From NCBI GenBank assembly GCA_907164885.2, contig OU015491.1, positions 113,838,194 to 113,902,193 of the forward strand: 64,000 bases of DNA, read 5' to 3'. Origin of the DNA: Dolomedes plantarius (taxonomy: Eukaryota; Arthropoda; Arachnida; Araneae; Dolomedidae). The notes beneath the pieces were generated by a model. It was given only the letters and a program-made list of their open reading frames with translations. It was not told the DNA's origin and searched no databases. The position numbers were made by a program, and so were the translations under genes. Below are positions 29,584 to 41,158 of this stretch, piece after piece (the stretch's first letter is position 1; every line of letters begins with the position of its first letter).

Positions 29584-30623
29584 ATGCCTCGTCGAAAACA
29601 GCGATCATCTTTTGATCAAGTATCCGAGTTCGACAGAGGAAGGATAGTGGCGTACCGATATTGTGGATTATTTTTCAGGGAAATCGGTAGTCGTGTTGGA
29701 CGAAACCAAACAACTGTAAAGCGGATATGTGATCGTTGGATGCAGGAGGGTACGACAGACCGGCGTGTTCGATCGCATCCACCTCAGCGCACCACTTCAC
29801 GTGATGACAGTCAAATTGTGCGCATGGAAGTGACGGATCGCTCAGTCACATCACGAACCATAGCACAGCACATGCAGTCTGTAACGCATCATCTTTTGTC
29901 TGCGCGTACCATTCGACGCCGTTTACAGCAGAGTGGTCTGTCCGCAAGACGCCCATTGCTTTGTCCACCCTTGACGCAGAACCACAGATGTCTGCGCCGC
30001 CAATGGTGCGATGACAGAAGGAAGTGGACGGCAGAATGGAATGAAATTTTCTTTACTGACGAGTCACGCTTCTGTCTGCAACACCACGATGGTCGCATTC
30101 GAGTCTGGAGACACGTGAAGAGAGGATGCTGACCAGCTGCGTTATGCACCGCCACACTGGTCCTGCACCGGGTATTATGGTATGAGGCGGTATTGGATAT
30201 CACTCTCGCACACCTCTAGTACGCATTGCCGGTACTTTAAACAGCCAGCGCTACATCTCCGAGGTGTTGGAGCCAGTTATCCTTCCTTACCTTCAGGGCT
30301 TGCCCACAGCCATATTTCATCAGTATAATGCGCGACCACACGTGGCACGCATTGTCCAACGGTTCTTCGTCATTCGGCAGATTGAATTCCTTCCCTGGCC
30401 GCCTCGCTCTCCGGATCTTTCGCCGATAGAAAACATGTGGTCCATGGTTGCTCTACGATTGACCCAGATTCCATCTCCAGCTGCCACAGTAGATCAACGT
30501 TGGCAACGTGTGGAAGCTGCTTGGTCTGCTGTACCCCAAGAACTCATCCAAAGTCTCTTTGAATCAATGCCGAGGCGTGTTGCAGCGATGATCTCCAACA
30601 ATGGAGGCTACACTGGCTACTGA
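29584..30623 (+). pseudogene. Tc1-type transposase, three disabling changes
   Basis: The start at 29584 gives the family's MPRRKQ N-terminus. The first frame runs 182 codons through both DNA-binding helices and the first catalytic Asp (D159 in FFTDESRF), then ends in TGA at about 30130 because the frame has shifted after RVWRH, consistent with one lost base. The rest continues in another frame to 30623 and ends SNNGGYTGY. In that part a Trp codon has become TGA (30183-30185) and the second catalytic Asp is Tyr (HQYNARPH). The third residue, Glu in SPDLSPIE, remains, and 34 residues lie between these two positions, as in classical Tc1. The protein is inactive. Confidence 0.93.
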
Positions 30624-30697
30624 TTTTGGCAGGAACCACACTTCACAGAAGTCTATAAATTTAATCATTTGATACTTGGTCAACATGTTATCTACAA

Positions 30698-30703
30698 AAT
30701 AAA
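30698..30703 (+). terminator. Polyadenylation signal of the second Tc1 element
   Basis: AATAAA about 75 bases after the transposase stop and before the right inverted end. Confidence 0.35.
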
Positions 30704-30761
30704 TTTTGATGTGATATCTCTTGTCTTTCTTGGTGTTGCAATTTGGGTGGCCAGCAGTGTA

Positions 30762-31124
30762 TATGCACTTTATATAAGACTGATAAAATGAATAAATCAA
30801 ATCTACTTGTCTGTTAGGGACTACACTCCAACTCGCAACAGAATGGTGACTTGAGTACTCTTTATTGGAGCGCCAAAGAACTTATGCCCTGACCACACGG
30901 TCATCAAGAATTGTGCTTCTAGCTTTATAAATTTCTATATAGTTTTAAAGTTTTGGAATTTTAATATTTAAAAATTTAAATATTTAAAATTTTTATCTTT
31001 GAACTCTGGCACTATTTTGGTCGTTCCTCTTCGGGTTCTTTTGTGGTTTCTGTTTGATGTCGTGAGTGGCCAGATTTGTATGGATTAAGTTCCAAATTAT
31101 CATATGTAATATCAACAACAATAT
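30762..31124. other. Unassigned insert within repeat family C copy 2
   Basis: This stretch separates the Tc1 element from the right part of repeat C. It contains a GC-richer block (30808-30920, starting near TGTTAGGGACTACACTCC) that looks like retroelement-derived sequence, but no partner end or frame confirms this. Confidence 0.3.
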
Positions 31125-31679
31125 GTTTCAATCCGAGTCGACAATCCTTGGGCAAATTTTCTCCATAGGTTAACATTGAGGTTTGCAAGTCGAATATGGT
31201 TAGTACACAACCGCCTTAAAAAGGATACCTAAAGTTACGAGGCATCAGTGGCACCAAGTAATATAAACATGATGAAAATACATCATTACTCAAATATGAC
31301 TCCATATTTTAACCACGCAGGTGCATATCCGAAGCTCCAAAAAAGCCAGCAAGTAAAGCATTCGTACAGTAGTATAATTCGTATCGACCATTATTGTTAT
31401 TTATTTAACAATCTTTATTTTTAACGCTCCAAATATACTGTTTGAAACACTGCTTTACAATTTCAAATCCCAAGTTTGGTTTATTTGCTATCTCTTTCCT
31501 AAATCTGTAATTTAAATAAAGAAAATATAATATTAATTAGTTTAATGCATATATTCAATTAAAGGCACAAACTAGAAACATCCATTTATATTGTTAGTAA
31601 ATAAAAAAACTAATCTCACAATAGACACATGAATCTGATTTTTTAACCTGTACCTTAAAAACCAACTTAATTTAAATAT

Positions 31680-31830
31680 GAGGCTATTAAGAGGCATATC
31701 TTGAGGTATATATTGTTGATATCCAAGTTATTAATGTTTCATTTTTTAATATCTAAGCTCTGTTTTCCTTCAGTTAATTAATGTAATATATTCATGGATA
31801 TGTGTTCTTATAACATTAATCCTTTCATTT
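31680..31830 (+). repeat. Duplicated segment D, uninterrupted copy
   Basis: The segment GAGGCTATTAA...CTAAGCTCTGTTTTCC...TTCAGTTAATTAATG...TTCTTATAAC is repeated at 32967-33082 and 33396-33450. This copy preserves the site without the insertion found in the other copy. Confidence 0.7.
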
Positions 31831-32109
31831 GAAAACCAAAACCGATAAAGCCAATAATCCTATTAACTTTAATACTGAAATCATTTCATTAAAAAATCTG
31901 AATTTTTATGTCAAAATTAATTAAACTGAACATAACATACCTAATAACAGAGATTAAAAAAATTAGTAAGCATGTTTATAGTACAGTGGGCCTTAGAGAA
32001 TGCTACTTAAAAATCATGGAACGTTAACAAATGAGCAAGCAAACATTGCATTAGTAAATAATAAAAACTTTTACATAAATAACTAACGACGTGTCTAGAA
32101 TGATTACTT

Positions 32110-32111
<2 letters not shown>

Positions 32112-32142
<31 letters not shown>
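32112..32142 (+). repeat. (TA)n microsatellite left of MITE M1 copy 2
   Basis: A TA run directly abutting the MITE that follows; a second (TA)n run (32383-32432) abuts its right end. Confidence 0.9.
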
Positions 32143-32145
<3 letters not shown>

Positions 32146-32379
32146 AACCGGTATAAACCGGCTTAAGTCGAAAACAGTGATTTTTAGATACTTGATAGTA
32201 TTGATAAAAGAAACAAAATATTTTGACTGGTATAAAAGGCTTAGGTCTATAAATTTTGTACACAATATTATATTTTTTGTTTCATAATTAAATTTTCATT
32301 ACAGTCAAAAGGTATTTTTTATCAATTTTAAGAAGTATCTAAAAATCACTGTGTTTGATTTAAGCCCTTTATATCGAGC

Positions 32380-32382
<3 letters not shown>
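32143..32382. mobile_element. MITE family M1, copy 2
   Basis: About 240 bp with inverted ends ACCGG(T/C)ATAAA...GGCTTAAGTC and AAAACAGTGATTTTTAGATA against the matching right end. Both ends abut (TA)n tracts, so the original target cannot be read. The interior aligns with copies 1 and 3 (for example GTATAAAAGGCTTAGGTCTA). Confidence 0.8.
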
Positions 32383-32437
<55 letters not shown>

Positions 32438-32966
32438 GTTATTTCATTTTATTTATTTATTTAAATGTAAAATGCGCTTATAATTTGCTTATGTTGAAAA
32501 ATAATAGATATACAGGAATGAGGGATAAACACCATTTGGTTAGCAAATACATTAATTAATACTATAGGGAATGTCATTTTTTAGAGATTAGAAATTCCTT
32601 TAAAATCGTTTATATTTTATAGATTAATTTAATTATGCGATAAGTTAAATTTTTACATTACATTTTTTATTTTCGAGGACTATTTTCTTTTATATATACA
32701 TGTTTTAAATTTTTTAATTCTACTATATATTGGTCCTTCTTTAACTTTGCGTTAACGTTAAGATATTCAGTTCCTTAGCTATTCGCTCCAACATATTTAT
32801 TATTTTAATTGTGCCTAAATGGGTTCGATGTATTATTTTACGTCACGTTGCCACGAGGATTTGAGCTAGAGTTACTCGGAAATTTGTCTGTTCAGGATAG
32901 TTAATGATATGATTTCCACCTGCTCTATAGACTGCGTATAGCACCAACGTTTCCAACTTGCTTTAA

Positions 32967-33450
32967 ATATTAGGCTATTAATAGGTATACATTTCAGTTT
33001 ATTGTAGATTCCAAGTTTCTGAAGAATAGACGTTATATTATTTCATCAGTTTGATATCTAAGCTGTGTTTTCCTTCAATTAACCATTTCCTTCTCTCTCC
33101 CGTCGAAATTACGGGGTGAGATTTCGTCTTCTATTTCTCGTGCCGGGGATATTTCCGGGAAGGTGTGTTTAAAAATAACGCACCCAAAAAGATTAAAATA
33201 ATCCATTTCATTTACCTTGAAACATTTTTATTTCTTATTTTACATACCAGATGGCAGCACCATACTACTTATAATTTAATTGGGGAAGGTATTTTTTAAT
33301 CGAGATGTGCTAGATCAAGAAATAAATGGAATCTTCCTGAAAAAATAGGCAATTTTATTACCGCTTTCTTGAAAATTATGTGATCGTTAAGCGGCTAATT
33401 AATATAATATAATATATTCAAGAATATGTATCCTTATAATGTATACCGAA
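32967..33450 (+). repeat. Duplicated segment D, copy with a 313-bp insertion
   Basis: The left part (to TTCAATTAA at 33082) and right part (from TAATTAATATAAT at 33396) together match 31680-31830. Between them lies a 313-bp insert, 33083-33395, that is GC-richer than its flanks and bounded by the trinucleotide TAA on both sides. No inverted ends are evident in the insert, and no coding frame. Confidence 0.65.
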
Positions 33451-34367
33451 TGGGATAGCTCAATGAGGTGTTAGAGATCAACAGATTGACAGAGTGCTGT
33501 TATTGATAATGCCCGCTGGCTGGAAGTGTTCCTGACCAGGTCCACATAAGCTTTGCAGGCTGATAAGTGCGTCTTTTGTTTACAATAGCGACATAATGGT
33601 CGGACTCCGTCTTAATTGTCATCTACATTTTTACCGAACACCCCCAGGAGTGAAATCTGGGAGAATCGTACCCTTTCCCACCCTTTGTTATCTTATAGAG
33701 ATCACCCTTTGTGATCTCATCCCTAAACATGGGGTATTTAAGAGGATGGTGGACATTACAAAGCGATTTTTGAAATTTTTACCTCAGAGATATGAAATTT
33801 CGCATATATATTCATTAAAGTATAACAATAAATTGAAAACCTTATAAAATTTTATAAATATTTAAAAATATTGAAATTTACAAAAATTTAAATTAAGCAT
33901 TTTTTTTAAATGTTCCTTGTGATCAAGTCTTTAACCTCCACCCCTTAATTTTGAATTTATATTGCTTATATAAATATATTTTGAACAGGATTATGTATTT
34001 TTTGTACTTTCGTTAAATAGTTAATTTTTAGGAAGCATTTTTATGCTTATACTCTGAATTTCCATGAAATTTTTGTACTTTTCTGCACTTAAGTCAAACT
34101 TTGATAATATACATGATGTCGAAACCTAAAATGGATGCATAGCTTTATTTTGATGTATATGAGTAGTCTTTGTTATTAATTTCATAAAATTTCGTCAAAA
34201 ATTATGACGCAAGGAGTATTTCAAAGACTTCCAAATCTGGAAATTACTCCTTTTGAAAAAAGCCATTTCAAAGATTTTTTTTCACCTACCTTTAATACTT
34301 ACTTTTCTAAAGCCATCAAGTTTTCATTTTACTCTTCAATACATATTTTACATGTATTTTATTCCAA
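33451..34367. other. Intergenic DNA, no gene seen
   Basis: An 83-codon frame at 33596-33847 has no recognisable motif. The stretch at 33449-33540 (GATAGCTCAATGAGG) faintly resembles a tRNA A box but no B box follows at the right distance. Confidence 0.4.
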
Positions 34368-34892
34368 TCTATAATATAAAACAGTTCCGTAACTGACTGA
34401 CTGACTCACTGACATACAACGTACAGACCAAGCCGCGGGACCTAAAGGGCTGAAATTTTGCATGGCGACACTTCTTATGGTGTACGGGTGCACTAAAAAG
34501 ATTTTTGAAAAATTCTTCTTAGATTTTTTTAAATTAAATTTTTAATCTGTTTTGGTAACTTTTTTAAAGTTTGCATTTAAAATAATAATTTGATGTTTAT
34601 AAAATTTATATCACGAGAAAGATCATAAAAAATTCTTTAAAATGAAATATTTTTTGAATCTTTACTTTGATTTTCTGATTTTTGGTGAATTTTTAAAGAT
34701 TTATTTTTAGAATTTAATTTATTAAATGCTGATTACGGGATTTCATTTTCTGGTAATTTAAATAAATTTATCGTCACGTGCATAACAACTAAAGATTCAA
34801 AATTTTTTTTCTTTCTAATGCAGCAGACGATTGGATATTATCAAAAAAAAAATAAATATCCCTTACGATTTTTTTATAAATATATATATATA

Positions 34893-35568
34893 CTAACTGA
34901 AAACCCGCGCTTCGCTACGGGGTACGTTCAAATTAAATACAACGGTCAATGTATGCAATTAATGCCAAAAAAATCCAATATATATATTTATAATAAATGC
35001 GACGATCAATGTATACAATTGATGTAACAAAATATATATATATTTATGAAAAATCGTAAGGGATATTTTTATAGACAAAATAATGTCCAATCGTTTGCAG
35101 CATTAGCAATAAAAAAATATTTTTTTTTGTCTATTTAGTTGTTATGCACGTGACGATAAATTTATTTAATGTACCAGAAAAAGAAATCACGTGATCAGCA
35201 TTTAATAAATTAAATTCTAAAAATTAATTTTTAAAAATTCACCAAAAATCAGAAAAGGGAGGTAAAGATTCGAAAAAGATTTAATTTTAAAGGAATTTTT
35301 AGGATCTTTCTCGTGATATAAATTTTATAACCCTCAAATTATTATTTTAAATGGAAACTTAAAAAAAAGTTACTAAAAAAGCTTAAAAATTTAATTTAAA
35401 AAAATCTAAGAAGAATTTATCAAAAACTCTCTTAGTGCACCCCTACGCTATAAGAAAAATCGCCATGCAAAATTTCAGCCCTTTAGGTCCAGCGGTTTGG
35501 TCTGTGCGTTGTATGTCAGTCAGTGAGTCAGTTACGGAACTGTTATATATATATATTTATATATATAT

Positions 35569-35569
<1 letters not shown>
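34893..35569 (-). mobile_element. Non-autonomous Helitron nested in another copy
   Basis: Read on the minus strand, it begins TCTATATATATATAAATA at 35569, contains the CAGTTCCGTAACTGACTCAC start block, and ends TTTTCAGTTAG at 34893, with A and T on the expected sides. Its 3' hairpin is well preserved (CCCG...CGGG around GTAGCGAAG). The usual CTAG terminus reads TTAG here. A 44-bp stretch of this element (35294-35337) is repeated exactly outside it at 35611-35654. Confidence 0.75.

Positions 35570-35610
<41 letters not shown>
35543..35610 (+). repeat. (TA)n microsatellite at nested Helitron junction
   Basis: A TA run with two interruptions spans the 5' end of the nested Helitron; a longer TA run occupies 35727-35809 inside the outer copy. 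Confidence 0.85.
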
Positions 35611-35616
<6 letters not shown>

Positions 35617-35721
35617 TAGGATCTTTCTCGTGATATAAATTTTATAACCCTCAATTTATATCCAATATATATTTTATAAATATATATTTTTACATCAATT
35701 GTATACATTGATCGTCATATT

Positions 35722-35811
<90 letters not shown>

Positions 35812-35889
35812 CTTTTGGCATTAATTGCATACATTGACCTTGCATTTAATTTGAATGTACTCCGTAGAGAAGTGGGGGTTTTCAGCTAG

Positions 35890-38800
35890 TATTTACATAT
35901 TTTTAAAATATTAATACATCAAAAGATATTCTAATTTTTGTTCGATTTTTGGTAATTTGAAAGTCTACCATCTCCTTAATGTCGCCTCTCAGGTTTAAAA
36001 CTTACCAACCTCGGTACCGAAAGTCCACGAGGTACCAGCTGTCTACCTTTGGGCGCTAGGAGTACAGACATATAATTTTAGTAGAACTTATTACTAGAAT
36101 ACACAGAATATTAATGGAGCTTATTAAATGTAAGGGAACCAGGAATTTCTAATCACTGACAGTATTTTAGGATTAGTTTTCAATAAGATTTTTCTTCTAT
36201 AGTTCCCTGAAGATCTGATGCTTCATTTATGTGCAATAAAAGGAAAAGAAGTAGGATGTTTATTAGAGTTCAATCAGAGCTTAATTTATTATTTTATCAC
36301 GCAAACAACGTTCCAGTTTATTAAATTATTAAAAGTACCGTATGCAATCTACAGTAACTAATCTGTCGATTTAAACCATCATAGAAACAAAACTGATGGC
36401 ATCAAGTTTCTAATATTCCCGAAGCGTATATTACACTGGATATGCTCTTTTGACTTGCAATAGATAAGTCATAAACGCAATGCAATTTTGAGTAACATTT
36501 CTCGGAATTGATCGAAACCAATCAGGCAGACTCTCGGTCTGTGAATAATTTCGATTTTCACGTAAAATAATTTGATTCTATGGCAAATATTTGTTAAATA
36601 ATTTGCTACTTGATTGATAACATGAGGTATAACCTCATGTTATAGGAATTATTGGGCCGTACGCCAACTATTTGCATTCCACTCTAATCTTCGTTCTCTG
36701 AACTAATCTCGCGATTAAATTAGTGGGTACATTACAAAAGGAGGGGGGAATGACTGGGAAGGGTGTAATTGTTTCCAATGGTCGAGCTATTAAAGAATTT
36801 TAATGAAACTGAAATTAGTGAAACTGTTCCATTCAGGGAAAACTGCAATTGCGGAATCAAAGTCTTTTGCAAAGGAAGATAAACAGCGAACTTTTTATTT
36901 TAAACATTTGATGAGGTTTTAAAAGGAAATTTGTATGAAAATATTCTGTTCCCGTTCTTTTCAAAAGTGAATTAAACATTTTAAATAGGTCCGAATATTT
37001 TCATAACTGATAAAATAAACATATTTTCACCGTCTAATTTTGAATTAAGGTTTTTTTTTTCAATGGCATGATCTTGCTACCTTTTAAAGTAAGATTACTT
37101 TCCTCCACAATGGTTCTTCGGAAAGGAAAATTTAAGACGATAAAACAATCCGTCCATCCTCGCGAGTTATAATTTTGGCAGCGCTCCAAACCCAGTCTAT
37201 CGCTTTTACAAGTAAAACAGAAAAGTACCAAGATTAATCAAAATTTTGACATACATATATGTATATATATACATATGTACTTATATATATATATACATAT
37301 TGTGCTGATATTTTATGTTCAAGAACACATATATAGATATGTGTACACATATGTACATATACATATGTGAACATAAACATATGTGAACACATATAACACA
37401 TATATACATTCAAAAGAGGTAAGCAACGATAAGTAATCTTACGTTAATAACCCGCAGTAGTTTCATTAGATGTCACTATGTGAAATTTTTTTACTTATTT
37501 TAATACTCAAACTGTAGTCGTAGGAAAAAGTTTTACACAATGCTCATAGCTGAGGAGAGAACCATTCATATGTTATCCTTGTTCTATGGCATATTTTAAT
37601 ATTACACATAGAATCTTATTCTCAGCCGGAATTTTCCTCAATTTACCTCAGGCACTTAAAAATTAACATCGCCGGATCATAAATAGAACATGGGTGTTCC
37701 GGATTTTCAGACAAGACTGTTTATTAACACGGATTCTGAGTATTTTCCAATTTTAAATATTAACTGATAAATTGTTCTCCAATACGGCAGGTACTTTTGA
37801 ATTTCGACAAACAGCCATTCAAAAATTTCTCATTGGTTGTAATGGGAACACCGGATATATGAACAAATATCACTCCCTGGTGCCACCTGAATTTACTCTG
37901 AACACGCCAAGGTGTGAGATGGGGGGGGGGGGCTTTATATACATAAAAATTCAAGGCATTTAAACGAAAAGAGATTGTGAAAAATTATCTCACGCAAATG
38001 GTACGGAAGATTTTATGAAGCAGTTTTCAATAATGAAGTGATTTCTAAAACATTGGAAGACTTCATGACTACTTGAATTTGCATATTTTTTATTTATTTT
38101 AACTCACTTGATTTGCCAAATTTTATTAAGATAAGTAGCTTATCCGAATATTTTAAAAATATTCGGATACTCTTTACTAAGATACTCTTTACTTGATAAA
38201 ATACTCTTTTACATTTTTCTTTTATTTGAAAGAAAATGTACAGTTTTATGCATTTTCGAATAATATTGCCATTTTTTTTAAATCTACACTTGAAGTTCCT
38301 TGAAAAAAGCTAACTCTTATGTTTTTCGCTTTATATTTCTTGCAGCCCTAGATATTTTTAGGAAAAGTGTAGGCATAATGTCAAATGACTTTAAAAATAT
38401 GATTAATGATTTCATCCTCAAAAAATCAACTTCAGCACCTAGAATCATCTCAAACTATTTACTGTTGACATAGTTAGACCATGACTAATTTGAGTCCGGG
38501 CATTATACTTCTGTCAATAAAGTTTTGGTGCAAAAACATTTAACCAATAAAAATTGTCTTTCGTGATATTCATTTTTGTTTCAGTGACCTCTATATGTAA
38601 GCTTACTTAAACGGAGTAATTAGACTATAAAACTATTTAAGCCTGCAGATTTTTAATCATGATATATCAGTCTCACTAGAAATACTATATCTAAGGAAAA
38701 TGTAAACATTGATGCCCACTAAAACCTCGGTAAATTTAAATGCCAAATATAGGTTTAAGCTCCAAACAAGATGAATGTATGTTTCGGTAGTTCTCTAAAT

Positions 38801-38994
38801 ATAAACACCAGTAAGAATAATCTCTACCGTAATTACGGAAGTTTGATAATGTATTCATGAATTAATTTCATTAAACCTTAAATATATGTCAGTTAAAATA
38901 ACTCTCCATGAATCTTGTAGATATAGTTAAATTCGGAAGCCCAAGGTGGAAGTTTCTTTTGTGGATTTGTGTAATGAACTGAATATTATAAATT

Positions 38995-38998
<4 letters not shown>
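35890..38998. other. Intergenic DNA with several short palindromes
   Basis: No gene seen. Perfect or near-perfect hairpins lie at 36617-36643 and 38141-38169; a TA/CA-rich, self-complementary block with repeated ACATATGT lies at 37246-37408; a G run lies at 37920-37932. Overlapping 63- and 64-codon frames on opposite strands at 37760-37963 have no motif. Confidence 0.45.

Positions 38999-39063
<65 letters not shown>
38999..39063 (+). repeat. (TA)n microsatellite
   Basis: About 65 bp of TA, flanked by GCATAT and ATGCAT, so the whole forms a short palindrome. Confidence 0.95.
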
Positions 39064-39066
<3 letters not shown>

Positions 39067-41158
39067 TGGGAAACACAATTTTTAATTTCCAAAATTATCA
39101 CATAAATGTGTAACATACAAACGTTTGTAGACTTAGAAAATATAATTATACCAATTCTTAAATGTGCCCCTGTAATGTAGGAAAAAGATATAGTTTATAG
39201 ATATATAAATATATATGCTGTCCTCTATCTATTCTTTCATTTTGTGTGCAAATTAAAGAAATAGGGAAAAATTAGCGAGAAAATTAAACGCTATGTAAAC
39301 GCGTAACTGTAAAATGTGTCACAGAAATACCTGCATATCTTTGTACGTAATAATATTGAAAATGTTTTGTTGTAAATTAGAAGGATGAATTTGTATGAGA
39401 TCTAATATTTGATGGATCATTTTACAGTTATGCTGCTTATAAAATTTTATTTAAAAAATAAGTAAAAATTACGCACCGCGCACATTATATATACATGCTT
39501 CATTTTTGTTCATCCGCGAACTAAAATGAAACACACATATTCTTACTAAAATCTTTGCTCCATTGCACAGATTCTTAAATGTAGCCTTCTTAAAAGCTCG
39601 GATTGTAAGAGTATATTATCTTGCATCATTTTTCTTTCCTTTTTTCATAAAAATCATTCAATATATACCCTGTAGTGTATTATCTACATTCAGAGGAGAG
39701 CAAATTTATTTGAAAAGTTTCCAAAAATTTATAATAAATTGAGAGATAGTAAACTAAAACGAAAGTAGTACAAATTAATCTGATACTAGTTGCCATTTTT
39801 TACATTAAATTTTATTTTAAGAAACTATTATTTACAAATTTATTATTTCATGTTTTTATATCTTATGATTTATCGTATTTGGTTGCAGTAACTCCCATAC
39901 GCTTGCGTACATAATATAGCAAGCTACCAATGCGTAGGATATAAACATACTCGGCGTTAACAAGTGAAGTACTCTAGGTAGAAATGAATGGTACATTGGT
40001 CGAGAAACACAGACATTTTCTTGACGGGAATAATGTAAAGTCAGCTAGCTGCCCTTTTTTATCACATGTCTGTAATATAAAACATCAGATATATACCAGA
40101 CGAAAGAGAGCGCTTGGGAAAGACAGCGGAAAAGATAAAAAATGACAACTTCTTCCGTAAATGTAATTGAAGGAATGTTTATGTTTCATATAGAAAAGAC
40201 AGACTATCAACGTCTTAGGGCACTGGTTCTTTGAAGAAATCGTCGTCTTCTACATATAGGATAATATATCAGATGCGGAGTCAAGAGTGTGAGATCCAAA
40301 AGTTTAAATATTTAATACTTATATTTGCGCAGATATCTGCGCAGTTTCATTTTATGACTGCGCTATTAAACTATTCTTTGGATACTTTATAAATAAAACA
40401 ATAATATTTAAGGTACTGCATTAATCTGAATTCATTGCAATGAATTCATTCTGCAATATTTATTAAGAATTAATTTTCATGGAAACCCCTAACGAATGGG
40501 TTATCCCCTATTTTTTTCTCTCAACTTCTTGCTAAATGATTATTTGAATACTTTATATTAATCAATAAATAAAAATTTCAAATCTCACGAATTTATTTAA
40601 ATGAGTAAGAGTTAAAATAATTTTTGGCATAATTTAATTAAATGTTTGAAAGTTTTCAAAAATTTGCCGTCAATGCATTTCATTGATTTTTCCAATTTTG
40701 TCTTCAAATTTTCAAACGAGCATTAAACTCCCTTGAGTGTTCTTACTCCAATACATCCTACTTTGCTTAAATCTGTTCTCAAAATAATATTTATCCCCCT
40801 AGTCCAATTATCAAGGTTTCCACTTCCAAAAACATTAGTGTTAATTGTTCCTTTAATGACCTTTGCAACAAATTAACGTTCCAGAGGTCGTTAAGAAAGG
40901 AAATAACCCAATACCGGAGCGTCGTGATATCAGTACTTTAGTACTTAGGTTACCGTTTCTTTAGTTGCGAGGAGTATTTGATAAAGAGCTTTGTGTCTAT
41001 GGTGTTTCCCGATATGATGTTTCTTGGCAAGCGTGACCAAAATAGTACGCCGTGCATAATAGTGCAATTACTATTGAATGTTAATATAACTCATCATGAG
41101 AAAAAGGTTAGAAATGTCTGCGGGTGATAGATGGTTATTTAGGCGATTTTCGGCTCAA
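39064..41158. other. Intergenic DNA, no gene seen
   Basis: Ordinary AT-rich DNA with a perfect 20-bp palindrome at 40428-40447. No frames or repeats of note. Confidence 0.4.

Larger units (their letters stand above)
29351..30759 (+). mobile_element. Second Tc1-type transposon, broken gene
   Basis: The ends begin CAGTGCTGG on the left and are inverted at the right (CCAGCAGTG), flanked by TA at 29349-29350 and 30760-30761. About 30 terminal bases match with roughly seven differences, including GGTGTTGCA/TGCAACACC. The left flank is a (TA)n run. The 1,409-bp length is normal for a complete element. It lies inside repeat family C copy 2 and is therefore younger than it. Both terminal-repeat sequence and protein differ from the element at 11651, so these are two distinct families. 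Confidence 0.92.
28999..31217 (+). repeat. Repeat family C, copy 2, split by a Tc1 insertion
   Basis: The left end GGCTGTTGGGTACTAACC continues with CTCGCTCACCTCAATGTTAACC, which is the reverse complement of the sequence before the right end of copy 1 and of 31150-31217 (GGTTAGTACACAACCGCCTT). The family therefore has inverted ends of about 60 bp and is a DNA transposon or MITE. The copy is interrupted from about 29340: a Tc1-type element occupies 29351-30759, and further unassigned DNA follows (30762-31120) before the remainder of the copy at 31125. Confidence 0.65.
34368..35889 (+). mobile_element. Non-autonomous Helitron, split by a nested Helitron
   Basis: The 5' part starts TCTATAATATAAAACAGTTC after an A at 34367 and follows the copy at 2746 through CTTACGATTTTTTTATAAAT. 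The 3' part resumes near 35655 (TTACATCAATTG...) and ends CAGCTAG at 35889 before a T. Between them a second copy in the opposite direction is inserted in a TA run. No Rep/helicase frame is present. The 3' hairpin is partly decayed (CTCCGTAGAGAAGTGGGGG). Confidence 0.75.

Noticed and set aside
30808..31120. Possible LTR beginning near TGTTAGGGACTACAC
   Set aside because: No second LTR, primer-binding site or gag/pol trace could be found.
33449..33540. Possible tRNA-derived SINE head (GATAGCTCAATGAGG)
   Set aside because: An A-box-like string is present but no B box (GGTTCGAATCC-like) follows at the right distance and no second copy is in the window.
37246..37408. ACATATGT-rich palindromic block as a regulatory cluster
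   Set aside because: It is best explained as a degenerate TA/CA microsatellite.
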